From contig NZ_CP041247.1 in the NCBI RefSeq assembly GCF_006711645.1, positions 310,001 to 374,000 of the forward strand: 64,000 nt of DNA, written 5' to 3'. A model generated the notes under the pieces. The model was not told the DNA's origin, did no database searches, and was given only the letters and a program-made list of their open reading frames with translations. This stretch comes from Klebsiella electrica. Lineage in GTDB: Bacteria > Pseudomonadota > Gammaproteobacteria > Enterobacterales > Enterobacteriaceae. Each line of letters starts with the position of its first letter. The first letter of the stretch is position 1. Below, piece after piece: positions 28,436-37,026 of this stretch. The translations under genes and the position numbers were made by a program.

Positions 28436-29341
28436 TTATAACCCCGCACGCAGCAATACCTGCTTCAGATTAACAATATGACCTTCATTTGCCGGTAAAA
28501 CGGGCGGCATCACGTGGGGAGAAATATCAACTCCGCTCAGCTGAATCGCCTTTTTGATTATCCCGAAGAAAGGTGAATCCAGGCTGTAAATAGTAGAAAG
28601 TGCGGACAGTCTGCGCTGTAAGCCAAACATCGTCTCGTACTCTTTTTCACACCACGCACGGTAGATCCCGCAGGTGAGCTGCGGCGCAAAATTCGCCGTC
28701 GCCGGGATCCCGCCGTTGCCGCCTAAAATAAGCGTATCCATCATATATTCATCATAGCCGGAGAAAATAACGAAATCCGGACGCGCTGGCCTGACATTAT
28801 TGATGATTTCACGGATGTGGCTAATATTATCAACGGTATCCTTAATGCCGATAATATTGGGGTGGTCTTGCGCCAGCCGGGTAATTAAATCAACGCTAAG
28901 ATCCTGCCCCGTTAACGCCGGGAAATTATAGAGAATGATCGGGCTTTTGCTGTGATTAGCCACGGTGCTGAAATGATGATAAATATACTCATCGGTTAAT
29001 CTGGCATAGTACGGATTCAGTACCAGGACCGCATCGACTTCGAGCTGGTCGGCATGCTGACCATACTCAATCACTTCCTGCGTGCTGGTGCTGCTAATGC
29101 CGAGCAGCACCGGAATACGGCGGTTAATATGACGAACGCAAAACTCTGCGGTTTCCAGGCGCAGTGCCTTGGTCATATGACAAAACTCCCCCCCGCTGCC
29201 CAGCAGTAATACGCCGTTGACCTTGCTTGCAATAAGATGATCGAGCAACGTCGCCATACCGGTTTTATCTAACTCTCCTTGCGCATTAACAATAGTCGGG
29301 ACTGGCGGAAATACGCCGTGAAATTTCGTAATCTGAGTCAT
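28436..29341 (-). CDS. DapA-family 2-keto-3-deoxy acid aldolase (YagE-like)
   Basis: A 301-residue class I aldolase of the dihydrodipicolinate synthase/N-acetylneuraminate lyase family. The Schiff-base lysine is Lys167 in IIGIKDT, the catalytic tyrosine is Tyr138 in ILYNFPALTGQD, and the carboxylate-binding loop is GSGGEF (48-53). GSGGEF and YNFPALTGQDL are shared with E. coli YagE, which cleaves 2-keto-3-deoxy sugar acids to pyruvate and an aldehyde. The true DapA motif would be GTTGE. It is the last gene of the MFS-dehydratase-aldolase operon, 43 bp after the dehydratase, with an AAGGAT ribosome site. The substrate chain length (C5 or C6) cannot be read from the sequence. Confidence 0.88.
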   Translation of the reverse strand: MTQITKFHGVFPPVPTIVNAQGELDKTGMATLLDHLIASKVNGVLLLGSGGEFCHMTKALRLETAEFCVRHINRRIPVLLGISSTSTQEVIEYGQHADQLEVDAVLVLNPYYARLTDEYIYHHFSTVANHSKSPIILYNFPALTGQDLSVDLITRLAQDHPNIIGIKDTVDNISHIREIINNVRPARPDFVIFSGYDEYMMDTLILGGNGGIPATANFAPQLTCGIYRAWCEKEYETMFGLQRRLSALSTIYSLDSPFFGIIKKAIQLSGVDISPHVMPPVLPANEGHIVNLKQVLLRAGL

Positions 29342-29384
29342 GTATCGATCCTTAAAACAGGCGAGCCGAAGCCCGCCAGGGATA

Positions 29385-31100
29385 TTATTTAAGCCAGGCT
29401 CCGGCCATTAATGATGCGGCGTTAGCAGTGAATTGTTTAAAGACACCGCGACGGTTCGAATAATCGGGTTTCTGCCAGTTTGCCCGCCGGTCTTCAAGGC
29501 AGCGGCGTATTTCTTCTTCCGTTTTGTGCACCCCGTCGATGCCAACGATATTGAGCCTGCGGCCTTTGACATCCATTTCGATTAAATCGCCATCTTCCAC
29601 CAGGGCAATCGGCCCGCCGTCGGCCGCTTCCGGCGAAACGTGTCCGACGCATGGCCCGCTGGTAGCGCCGGAGAAACGACCGTCGGTAATCAACGCGACT
29701 TTTCCGTCGAGGCGCTTGTCATACACAATGGCATCGGTGGTCATCAGCATTTCCGGGGCGCCAGAACCTTTTGCCCCCTCGTAGCGAATAAAAATGACAT
29801 CGCCGGGTTCGATATGGTTATGAATGATCGCCTGCTGGGCATCTTCTTCGGAGTTAAAGACGCGGGCCGGGCCGGTATGGTGGTGCATATCCGGCGCACA
29901 GGCGGCATATTTAATGACTGCTCCTTCAGGCGCGATGTTGCCCTTCAGTACCGCAATCGACCCTTTCTTAGTGGCATTTTCGGGTGGCCGAATCACCTCT
30001 TCCGGGCTGACTTTGTAATTGCTGAGGTAGCCGTGATTGCGGGTGAAGAAGCCGGATTGATGGAGCATTTCCAGATTGTCACCGAGCGTACGGCCCGTCA
30101 CGGTAAGTGCATCAAGATCCAGATAATCGCGCAGATACCACTGCACCATTGGCACGCCGCCCGCAAACCACATCATTTCGGTAACGTACTCGCCGCTGGG
30201 CTGAATGTTGGTCAGATAAGGGATTTCATTATTGATCCGATCAAACAGTTCAGGCTTAAGCTCCCATCCCAGTTCGTGAGCGATAGCCGGAAGGTGGATC
30301 ATCGCATTGGTGCTGCCGCCGATCGCCGCATGGACTTTGATCGCGTTTTCAAACGCCGCAGGGGTCAGAATCTTATGGGTGGTGATATTTTTCTCCGCCA
30401 GATACAGCGCCTGGTGGCCTGCGGTGCGGGCGACGCGGCGAATTTCCGCCAGGGTCGATGGCAGCAAAGCGCTGCCAGGCAGGGCCAGCCCCAATGCCTC
30501 CGACATACACTGCATAGTGCTGGCGGTTCCCATAAACTGGCAGGCTCCGGCGGTAGGGCAACCGCATTGCTGCATCGCTTCCACTTGTTGAATGCTGATT
30601 TCGCCTTTCTTCAACTTAGCGGTGATCCCGCCGAGGTCAGAAGTACTCATATTCGGGGCAGGACGCATGGAGCCGCCGGGAATATGCAGCAGCGGCAGAT
30701 TGAGGCGTGCGGCGGCAATCAGATGTGCCGGGATCGATTTATCGCAGCTTGAGATCAGAATCGCGGCATCATAAGGCACCACTGAGGCATGAATTTCGAC
30801 CATGTTGGCAATGGCTTCGCGAGACGCCAGGATGTAGTTCATCCCATCGTGGCCCTGGCCCCAGCCATCACAGATATCCGTCACATGGTGACGGACCGCA
30901 CGCCCCCCGCTTTCATGCACGCCCAGTACGGCTTCATCACCCAGTTGGTTAAGATGGAAGCTACCAGGATGGCTTTCGCCATAGCAGTCATCGACAAGGA
31001 TTTGTCGTTTATTGACATCTTCTTTGCTGTAATTCATTCCAAGACGCAGGGCGTCAAGCTGTGACCACAGGTCGCGAGCATGCTGACATTTCTGGCTCAT
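29385..31100 (-). CDS. IlvD/Edd-family sugar-acid dehydratase
   Basis: A 571-residue iron-sulfur dehydratase. The three cluster cysteines expected for the family are Cys39 (VDDCYGESHPG), Cys119 (SSCDKSIPA) and Cys187 (GACQFMGTA). The C-terminal DGRFSGATSGPCVGHVSPEA holds the catalytic serine region. The length is that of the L-arabinonate dehydratase type (about 580) rather than the 655-residue YagF/YjhG xylonate dehydratases. It would dehydrate an aldonate to a 2-keto-3-deoxy acid, the substrate of the neighbouring aldolase. It overlaps the MFS stop by 4 bp. Branched-chain dihydroxyacid dehydratase (IlvD) is the main alternative, but the context argues against it. Confidence 0.88.
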   Translation of the reverse strand: MSQKCQHARDLWSQLDALRLGMNYSKEDVNKRQILVDDCYGESHPGSFHLNQLGDEAVLGVHESGGRAVRHHVTDICDGWGQGHDGMNYILASREAIANMVEIHASVVPYDAAILISSCDKSIPAHLIAAARLNLPLLHIPGGSMRPAPNMSTSDLGGITAKLKKGEISIQQVEAMQQCGCPTAGACQFMGTASTMQCMSEALGLALPGSALLPSTLAEIRRVARTAGHQALYLAEKNITTHKILTPAAFENAIKVHAAIGGSTNAMIHLPAIAHELGWELKPELFDRINNEIPYLTNIQPSGEYVTEMMWFAGGVPMVQWYLRDYLDLDALTVTGRTLGDNLEMLHQSGFFTRNHGYLSNYKVSPEEVIRPPENATKKGSIAVLKGNIAPEGAVIKYAACAPDMHHHTGPARVFNSEEDAQQAIIHNHIEPGDVIFIRYEGAKGSGAPEMLMTTDAIVYDKRLDGKVALITDGRFSGATSGPCVGHVSPEAADGGPIALVEDGDLIEMDVKGRRLNIVGIDGVHKTEEEIRRCLEDRRANWQKPDYSNRRGVFKQFTANAASLMAGAWLK

Positions 31101-32431
31101 TTGGCGATTCCTTCCTGTTTAAGTGAGGCACCCGGCGTCGGGGTGTCAGGTGTGTTGCTGCTACCAGCAGGGCGTGCGGTAACAGAAGGCAAGCTGAAAA
31201 GCAGTCCGACGGCGATAAGCAGAGCGGCAACCAGTACGGTCATCCCTGCCGTTTGCGAGAACGTCACCGTTAACAGCCCTACGAGGTAGGGCCCGATAAA
31301 GCCGCCGATATTGCCGAGCGCGTTGATGGTGCCACGCACGCCGCCGAGTACGTTGGGGGCGAAGAGTAAGGGGGGTAGCGTCCAGAATGGGCCGGCATAG
31401 GCTTGCAGGAAGAATCCGCAAATCACCATCATGCCGTAGGCGAGCCAGACGTTATCTTTCAGTAATAAGGACAGGGCGAGACAGACCGCGAAACCCAGCA
31501 GAGGAATAGCCGTGTAAAGGCGGCGATTCATGGTTTTATCACACCATTTGGCAATGTAATACTGACCGATAATGCACAGAACATAAGGCGCTGCGGTAAG
31601 CGCCCCAACGATGGTCATGCCGCTGCCGGTCAGGTGTTTAATCAGATTAGGCATCCACAGCGCGAAGCCATAGAAGCCGACCTGTACGAAGAAATAGATA
31701 CCGACAAGCTTCCACAGATTGACGCTTTTTAATACTCCGCGAACACTGCTTTGCTCGCCGCCAATACTCAATGCGCGATCGGCCAGCAGCTTTTGTTCGA
31801 TCCAGGCGCGCTCTTTCGGATCCAGCCACTTCGCCTGATGCGGGTGATCGGAAACCAGAGGCAGCCAGACAAAAAGCAGCCCCAGAGAGAGCAAACCTTC
31901 GATGATAAACATCTCCCGCCAGCCGTAAGTTTCGATAAGCCAGCCGGAAAGCGGCCCGGTAATGATGGAGGCGGCGGCCAGGTTCATCTGGAAATAGGCG
32001 ATGGCCCTGGCGCGCTCCTCATTGGGGAACCAGTGGCCAATCAGCGCCAGAATAGCGGGGTATACAGCGCCTTCCGCCACGCCGAGCACAAAGCGAATAA
32101 TCAGCAGCTGCGTTGGCGTCTGAACAAAGCCGGTCAGCAGTGCAAAACCGCCCCAGGCGACAATAGTCCAGGCAATTAATTTTTTGGCGCTGAGACGCTC
32201 GGCTATCTGACCGCCGGGAATTTGCAGGAAGATATAACCAATGAAGAAGATCCCGGCGACCAGACCGGCAAAAGAAGCGGTCATGCCTAAATCTTCATCC
32301 ATGCCGCCTGCGATCCCAATGGCGATATTGGTCCTGTCCATATAGGCCACGATATAAACGAGGATCGTGGCTGGGATAATATGCAGCCAGCGCCCTCGTG
32401 TGGTCGGTTTCTCTGTTTCAATGCTCATCAT
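31097..32431 (-). CDS. MFS permease, anion:cation symporter (sugar-acid) family
   Basis: A 444-residue transporter with 12 hydrophobic segments. The family marks are YMDRTNIAIGIAGGM in the first loop and GVAEGAVYPAILALIGHWFP before helix 5, as in the ACS group that carries galactonate, glucarate, hexuronates or tartrate. It is the first gene of the operon. Two adjacent ATGs (32431 and 32428) follow AAAGGG; the first is used here. The C-terminal tail is Pro/Thr/Ser-rich. Its promoter lies in the 328-bp gap shared with the GldA-like gene. A role in importing an aldonate is inferred from its neighbours. Confidence 0.87.
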   Translation of the reverse strand: MMSIETEKPTTRGRWLHIIPATILVYIVAYMDRTNIAIGIAGGMDEDLGMTASFAGLVAGIFFIGYIFLQIPGGQIAERLSAKKLIAWTIVAWGGFALLTGFVQTPTQLLIIRFVLGVAEGAVYPAILALIGHWFPNEERARAIAYFQMNLAAASIITGPLSGWLIETYGWREMFIIEGLLSLGLLFVWLPLVSDHPHQAKWLDPKERAWIEQKLLADRALSIGGEQSSVRGVLKSVNLWKLVGIYFFVQVGFYGFALWMPNLIKHLTGSGMTIVGALTAAPYVLCIIGQYYIAKWCDKTMNRRLYTAIPLLGFAVCLALSLLLKDNVWLAYGMMVICGFFLQAYAGPFWTLPPLLFAPNVLGGVRGTINALGNIGGFIGPYLVGLLTVTFSQTAGMTVLVAALLIAVGLLFSLPSVTARPAGSSNTPDTPTPGASLKQEGIAK

Positions 32432-32759
32432 TGCATCCCTTTAGTATTAAAAATTATTGTTCTGTATATAGAACTTATGTTCTGTATATTGATAATATGA
32501 TGATGTATTCATATAGCGTCAATTCCATATATTAAGTAAGGTTATGTTTTGTGATTTGCTTCAAAAATGAGCGGAAACAGGGTGAAAAAGAGTGGGTAAG
32601 CTAGTGAATAGTGCCTGCTGGCCTGAAATTGTGCGCTGCCTCACAGGATAAAATTATGCTCTCACCTGGTCATTGTATGTTCAGAGTAAACGGCATTAAA
32701 TTCTTTATATGGAAATATTGTTCCATATATTGAACTTTATTGTCTTTTAAGGAGAAACA
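32432..32759. promoter_or_regulatory. Divergent control region of the sugar-acid block with paired palindromes
   Basis: Near the MFS start lie GTTCTGTATATAGAAC (32459-32474) and the related GTTCTGTATATTGATA (32479-32494), 20 bp apart. Near the dehydrogenase start lie ATTCTTTATATGGAAA (32700-32715) and GTTCCATATATTGAAC (32720-32735), also 20 bp apart. A weaker copy is at 32522-32537. A CRP-like site TGTGA-N6-TCAAA is at 32550-32565. The shared pattern GTTCYRTATATWGAAC suggests one dimeric regulator, presumably the IclR protein, acting on both promoters. No gene is seen in the gap. Confidence 0.75.
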
Positions 32760-33884
32760 ATGGTTACTACCGCGATCTTTCCGTCACGATATGTGCAGGG
32801 AAAAGGGGCGTTGACAACGCATCTCCCGCAGGAACTGGCCGCGCTCGGTCATAAGGCACTGATTTTGCAGGATCCTGTTGTCCATAATGGCTACCGGGAT
32901 ACGGTTGCAACGGCACTCCACGGGGTGATTGATTTTGATATCGAGGTGTTCAGTAGCGAGTGCAGCGATGAGGAAATTGCTCGCATCTGCGCACGCGCGC
33001 AGGAAATCGGTGCCGATGTGATTGTCGGTATGGGAGGTGGAAAAACCCTGGATACGGCGAAAGCGACCGGTGCCAGCCTGCGGCTGCCTATTGCTGTGGT
33101 TCCGACGCTGGCCTCAACGGATGCGCCATGCAGTTCACTGGTTGTTATCTATACGCCGGAAGGGAAATTCAAACGCTACCTGATGATTCCGCGTAACCCG
33201 ACGCTTGTGCTGGTGGACAGCGGCATTATTGCCGCCGCGCCGGTACGCTTTTTGATTTCTGGGATCGGCGATGCGCTGGCAACCTGGTTTGAAGCGGAAG
33301 ATTGTCGGATCAAAGGGGCCGGGAATATGACGACCAGGCCAGGGCCGATGACCGCATTTGAGCTGGCGCGGTTTTGCTACTCTACGTTAATGCGCTATGG
33401 GCGTCTGGCGAAACTGGCCTGCGAACAACATCAGGTTACCCCAGCGCTCGAACACGTTATTGAAGCGAACACGCTGTTATCCGGGCTCGGTTTTGAAAGC
33501 GGCGGGCTGGCGGCCGCACACGCCATTCATAACGGTCTGACCGTGCTACCCGCCACGCACAAATACTGGCATGGTGAAAAAGTCGCTTTTGGCACGCTGG
33601 CAATGCTCATGCTCACCGATAGAGCGCCTGAGCTGATCGAGGAGGTGTATCAGTTCTGCGAAGATATCGGCTTGCCAACTACGCTGGCCGATATTGGTCT
33701 GGCCGGCGTTAGCGATGATGAACTGCTGGCCGTTGCCCGGGCGTCTTGTCAGACGGGGGAAACGATACATAACGAGCCGTTTACCATCACCCCGGAGGCG
33801 GTGCTGGCGGCATTGCGAGCCGCTGATGCCGTTGGTCAGGCGCGGAAAAAAGCGGCTGGCGTTGCGGCCTCTGGCGGAAAGTGA
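32760..33884 (+). CDS. GldA-type iron/zinc-dependent alcohol dehydrogenase
   Basis: A 374-residue glycerol-dehydrogenase-family enzyme (NAD-dependent). The metal ligands Asp171 (GIGDALATWFEA), His254 (AAHAIHNG) and His271 (WHGEKVAFG) fall at exactly the GldA numbers. The NAD site is GMGGGKTLDTAKA (about residues 90-102). It is transcribed away from the MFS-dehydratase-aldolase operon from a shared control region, so it probably reduces the aldehyde released by the aldolase (glycolaldehyde or glyceraldehyde). It could instead oxidise glycerol or a sugar alcohol. E. coli gldA lies elsewhere on its chromosome, so this is likely a paralogue. A GGAGAAAC ribosome site precedes the ATG. Confidence 0.88.
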   Translation: MVTTAIFPSRYVQGKGALTTHLPQELAALGHKALILQDPVVHNGYRDTVATALHGVIDFDIEVFSSECSDEEIARICARAQEIGADVIVGMGGGKTLDTAKATGASLRLPIAVVPTLASTDAPCSSLVVIYTPEGKFKRYLMIPRNPTLVLVDSGIIAAAPVRFLISGIGDALATWFEAEDCRIKGAGNMTTRPGPMTAFELARFCYSTLMRYGRLAKLACEQHQVTPALEHVIEANTLLSGLGFESGGLAAAHAIHNGLTVLPATHKYWHGEKVAFGTLAMLMLTDRAPELIEEVYQFCEDIGLPTTLADIGLAGVSDDELLAVARASCQTGETIHNEPFTITPEAVLAALRAADAVGQARKKAAGVAASGGK

Positions 33885-33909
33885 TTGAGGAAAGCGTCCG
33901 TTAATGCGC

Positions 33910-33934
33910 ATAAGGGGGGTGATTCCCCCCTTAT
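33910..33934. terminator. Bidirectional terminator between GldA-like gene and glpD
   Basis: A 10-bp perfect stem ATAAGGGGGG/CCCCCCTTAT with the 5-base loop TGATT lies between two convergent genes. It closes the accessory block on its right side. Confidence 0.78.
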
Positions 33935-33952
33935 ATCGCGTGTGATGTCAAT

Positions 33953-35461
33953 TTACGACGCCAGCGAAAGCTCAGACTTTCCCGTGTGCTGCGCCAGCCA
34001 TGCGCCGATTCGCGCCTGCTGCTGGTCATTCAGCCACATTCCCTGTTTCGTCCGCCGCCAGATGGCATCCTCAAGAGTGCGTACCCACTCATGCTCCACC
34101 AGGTATTTCAGCTCGGCTTCATAGAACTCATGGCCAAAATCTTCGCCCAGATCCGCTATCGAGGCCGCCTCTGCAAGGATCAGCTCGCTGTTGCTGCCGT
34201 AGGTGCGGGCATAGTGACGCGCCATCGATTCGCTGATAAATGAGAACCGGCGGCGCAGTTTGGCCGCGTAATCGTCGCGGTCGCCGTCGATATCGCCGCC
34301 GGGCAGCACGGCCGTTTTGGTCCAGGCCGGACCGATGCCTTTGTAGTAGGGCGTCAGTTTTTCCAGCGCGTGCTCGGCCAGTTTGCGATAGGTCGTCAGC
34401 TTGCCGCCAAAGACCGACAGCAGCGGCGCCTGGCCCTGTTGGTCATGAATATCCAGGGTGTAATCGCGGGTAATCGCCTGCGGCGAATCCGATTCGTCAT
34501 CGCACAGCGGACGGACGCCGGAGTAGGTCCAGACGATATCGTCGCGGGACAGCGTCTTTTTGAAGTGCGCGTTATAGGCGTTCAGCAGATAGTTAATCTC
34601 CTGGTCATCGATCGCCACTTTCTGCGGATCGCCTTTGTACTCAACGTCGGTGGTACCGATTATCGAGAACTCATCCATCCACGGGATCACGAACACAATA
34701 CGTTTGTCTTCGTTTTGCAGAATGTAGGCCTGTTTCTGGGTGTGCACGCGCGGTACCACGATGTGGCTGCCTTTAATCAGGCGGATGCCGTACGGCGAGC
34801 GCAGATGCATCCCTTCGTCAAAGAAGTGTTTGACCCACGGGCCGGTCGCATTGACCAGGCCACGGGCCTGCCAGCTGAATTTCTCGCCGGTATCAATATC
34901 TTCCGCCTCGACAATCCACAGGCCGTTTTCGCGTTTCGCCGAAATTGCCCGGGTACGGGTCCGGACCTCGCCACCTTTGCGGACCACCATCTGCGCATTA
35001 GCCAGTACCAGACGCGCATCGTCTACCCAGCAGTCGGAATATTCGAAACCGCGCACGATTTCAGGTTTTAATACCGATTCTGCGCCAAATCGCAAACTGG
35101 TCGAACCGGGTAAGCTGGTGCGTTTCCCCAGGTGATCGTACATAAACAGACCGATGCGGATCATCCAGGCCGGACGCAGGTGCGGGCGGTGCGGCAGGCG
35201 AAAGCGCATGGGAAAAGCGAGATGCGGCGCCATTTTTAACAGCACCTCGCGTTCGGCCAGCGCTTCGCTGACCAGGCGGAATTCATAGTGTTCAAGGTAG
35301 CGCAGCCCGCCGTGAATCAGCTTCGAACTGGCGCTGGAAGTGGCGCAAGCGAGATCGCGCGCTTCCAGCATCAGTACGGATAAACCACGCCCGGCGGCGT
35401 CTGCCGCGATACCGGCACCGTTGATGCCGCCCCCTATCACAATCAGATCTTTGGTTTCCAC
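33953..35461 (-). CDS. glpD: GlpD, aerobic glycerol-3-phosphate dehydrogenase
   Basis: A 502-residue FAD enzyme at the inner membrane that oxidises sn-glycerol-3-phosphate to dihydroxyacetone phosphate and feeds the quinone pool. The FAD motif is LIVIGGGINGAGIAADAAGRG at the N-terminus. The start is taken as GTG at 35461, giving VETKDLIV like the E. coli METKDLIV, with AGAGGT 8 bases upstream; a GTG 18 bp further up lacks a ribosome site. It is divergent from glpEGR, with a GlpR-like operator between. It completes the route from UgpB-imported glycerol-P. Confidence 0.96.
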   Translation of the reverse strand: METKDLIVIGGGINGAGIAADAAGRGLSVLMLEARDLACATSSASSKLIHGGLRYLEHYEFRLVSEALAEREVLLKMAPHLAFPMRFRLPHRPHLRPAWMIRIGLFMYDHLGKRTSLPGSTSLRFGAESVLKPEIVRGFEYSDCWVDDARLVLANAQMVVRKGGEVRTRTRAISAKRENGLWIVEAEDIDTGEKFSWQARGLVNATGPWVKHFFDEGMHLRSPYGIRLIKGSHIVVPRVHTQKQAYILQNEDKRIVFVIPWMDEFSIIGTTDVEYKGDPQKVAIDDQEINYLLNAYNAHFKKTLSRDDIVWTYSGVRPLCDDESDSPQAITRDYTLDIHDQQGQAPLLSVFGGKLTTYRKLAEHALEKLTPYYKGIGPAWTKTAVLPGGDIDGDRDDYAAKLRRRFSFISESMARHYARTYGSNSELILAEAASIADLGEDFGHEFYEAELKYLVEHEWVRTLEDAIWRRTKQGMWLNDQQQARIGAWLAQHTGKSELSLAS

Positions 35462-35496
35462 GTTCGCTACCTCTGGCACTTTCGTTTAAGCTCAAA

Positions 35497-35517
35497 AATG
35501 TTCGTTATCGCTCAATA
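35497..35517. promoter_or_regulatory. Candidate GlpR operator between glpD and glpE
   Basis: AATGTTCGTTATCGCTCAATA resembles the GlpR consensus WATGTTCGWTAWCGAACATW, with a well-kept left half and a degenerate right half. It lies 36 bp upstream of glpD. GlpR is encoded nearby at 37027-37785. Confidence 0.65.
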
Positions 35518-35676
35518 TAGCAAACAAACGCGCCATTGGTAACATCAAAAAAACATTTCGGAGTGATGCGTGTAACATATTGGCGTTTATTTCCCGTCTG
35601 ACGGTAAACTAGACAGTAGAATCATGGCCGGTTACCTGCCAGCAATATCATTCCGCTATATATAGAGAAAGAGCAC

Positions 35677-36006
35677 ATGGACCACTTTGAATGTATCAAT
35701 GTTGAAGAAGCGCACCAGAAACTGCATCAGGCCATGGCGGTGCTGGTGGATATCCGCGATCCGCAGAGTTTTGCGATGGGGCATACGCCGGGTGCATTTC
35801 ATCTGACTAACGATACGCTGGGCGCGTTCATGCGCGATAACGACGTTGATACCGCGGTGATGGTGATGTGCTACCACGGCAATAGCAGTAAAGGCGCCGC
35901 ACAGTATCTGCTACAGCAGGGCTATGACAAGGTTTACAGCGTGGATGGCGGATTCGATGCGTGGCATCGTCATTTCCCGGCGGAAGTGGAACATGGCGCG
36001 CTTTAA
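35677..36006 (+). CDS. glpE: GlpE, thiosulfate sulfurtransferase
   Basis: A 109-residue single-domain rhodanese that moves sulfane sulfur from thiosulfate to cyanide or other thiol acceptors in vitro. The active-site cysteine is Cys65 in VMCYHGNSS, at the E. coli number. The short active loop is typical of GlpE. It is the first gene of glpEGR, divergent from glpD. Its physiological role in glycerol metabolism is not established. Confidence 0.95.
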   Translation: MDHFECINVEEAHQKLHQAMAVLVDIRDPQSFAMGHTPGAFHLTNDTLGAFMRDNDVDTAVMVMCYHGNSSKGAAQYLLQQGYDKVYSVDGGFDAWHRHFPAEVEHGAL

Positions 36007-36016
36007 GCATTAGTAC

Positions 36017-36046
36017 GCCATACCGTCTTTGTGCAGATGGTATGGC
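36017..36046 (+). terminator. Hairpin between glpE and glpG, possible attenuator
   Basis: An 8-bp stem GCCATACC/GGTATGGC with a 14-base loop lies 11 bases after the glpE stop. It has no T run, so it may be a weak attenuator or RNA-processing site within the operon. Confidence 0.4.
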
Positions 36047-36127
36047 TGCTTCAGGGATGCCCAGGGCGCGCCACTCCTGCAACTCGTATATACTAGCCCC
36101 CTTTGTGTGGAATAAGCGATCCGCCGT

Positions 36128-36958
36128 ATGTTAATGATTACCTCTTTTGCTAACCCGCGTGTGGCCCAGGCGTTTGTCGACTATATGGCGACGCAGGGCA
36201 TTATCCTGACCATTCAGCAGCATGATCAGAGCGATGTCTGGCTGGCCGATGAGAGTCAGGCCGGACGGGTGCAGGATGAACTGGCTCGCTTCCTGGAAAA
36301 CCCCGCCGATCCGCGCTATCTGGCGGCCAGCTGGCAATCCGGGCAGACCAACAGCGGTTTGCACTACCAGCGTTTCCCTTTCTTTGCCACCCTGCGTCAC
36401 AACGCCGGGCCGTTTACGTGGGTCATTTTGGGTGTCTGCATCCTGGTCTTTGCGCTGCAAAATATCATCGGCGATCGGCCGGTCATGCTGCTGCTGGCCT
36501 GGCCTTATGATCCGTCGCTGAAATTTGAAGTCTGGCGCTATTTTAGCCATGCTTTCATGCACTTCTCGCTGATGCATATCCTGTTTAACCTGCTATGGTG
36601 GTGGTACCTTGGCGGAGCGGTGGAGAAACGTATCGGCAGCGGTAAGCTGGTGGTCATTACCGTCATTAGCGCCTTGTTAAGCGGGTTTATCCAGCACCAG
36701 TTTAGTGGCCCGTGGTTTGGGGGATTATCCGGCGTCGTCTATGCGCTGATGGGCTATGTCTGGCTGCGCGGAGAGCGGGATCCGCAAAGCGGCATCTATT
36801 TGCAGCGCGGCCTGATTCTCTTCTCTTTAGTGTGGTTAATTGCTGGATGGTTTGATGTTTTTGGCATGTCGATTGCGAACGGCGCGCATGTGGCGGGTCT
36901 CCTGACCGGACTGGCGATGGCGTTTGTCGATACGCAACATGTGCGAAAGCGAACATAG
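36128..36958 (+). CDS. glpG: GlpG, rhomboid intramembrane serine protease
   Basis: A 276-residue membrane protease that cleaves transmembrane segments of substrate proteins. The N-terminal cytoplasmic domain occupies about residues 1-90, followed by six membrane helices. The catalytic dyad is Ser201 ([12 protein letters not shown]) and His254 (ANGAHVAGL), at the E. coli numbers, and [24 protein letters not shown] is the conserved helix-2 region. It lies between glpE and glpR on the same strand. Confidence 0.97.
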   Translation: MLMITSFANPRVAQAFVDYMATQGIILTIQQHDQSDVWLADESQAGRVQDELARFLENPADPRYLAASWQSGQTNSGLHYQRFPFFATLRHNAGPFTWVILGVCILVFALQNIIGDRPVMLLLAWPYDPSLKFEVWRYFSHAFMHFSLMHILFNLLWWWYLGGAVEKRIGSGKLVVITVISALLSGFIQHQFSGPWFGGLSGVVYALMGYVWLRGERDPQSGIYLQRGLILFSLVWLIAGWFDVFGMSIANGAHVAGLLTGLAMAFVDTQHVRKRT

Positions 36959-37026
36959 GGCCGCCTTACCCGGCTCTCTGCAACGACAGCGCCTTTATGC
37001 GAGTCTTATAATTCCAGGGATATTTC

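Noticed and set aside
28436..29341. Reading the aldolase as DapA (lysine synthesis)
   Set aside because: The GSGGEF and YNFPALTGQD motifs match YagE-type keto-acid aldolases, and DapA would have GTTGE.
29640..30752. Long plus-strand open frame (370 codons) opposite the dehydratase gene
   Set aside because: It is antisense to a protein with full catalytic motifs, has no recognisable domain, and is explained by GC-rich codon structure.
29385..31100. Reading the dehydratase as biosynthetic IlvD
   Set aside because: The family is shared, but the gene lies with an aldolase, a permease and an IclR regulator rather than with ilv genes.
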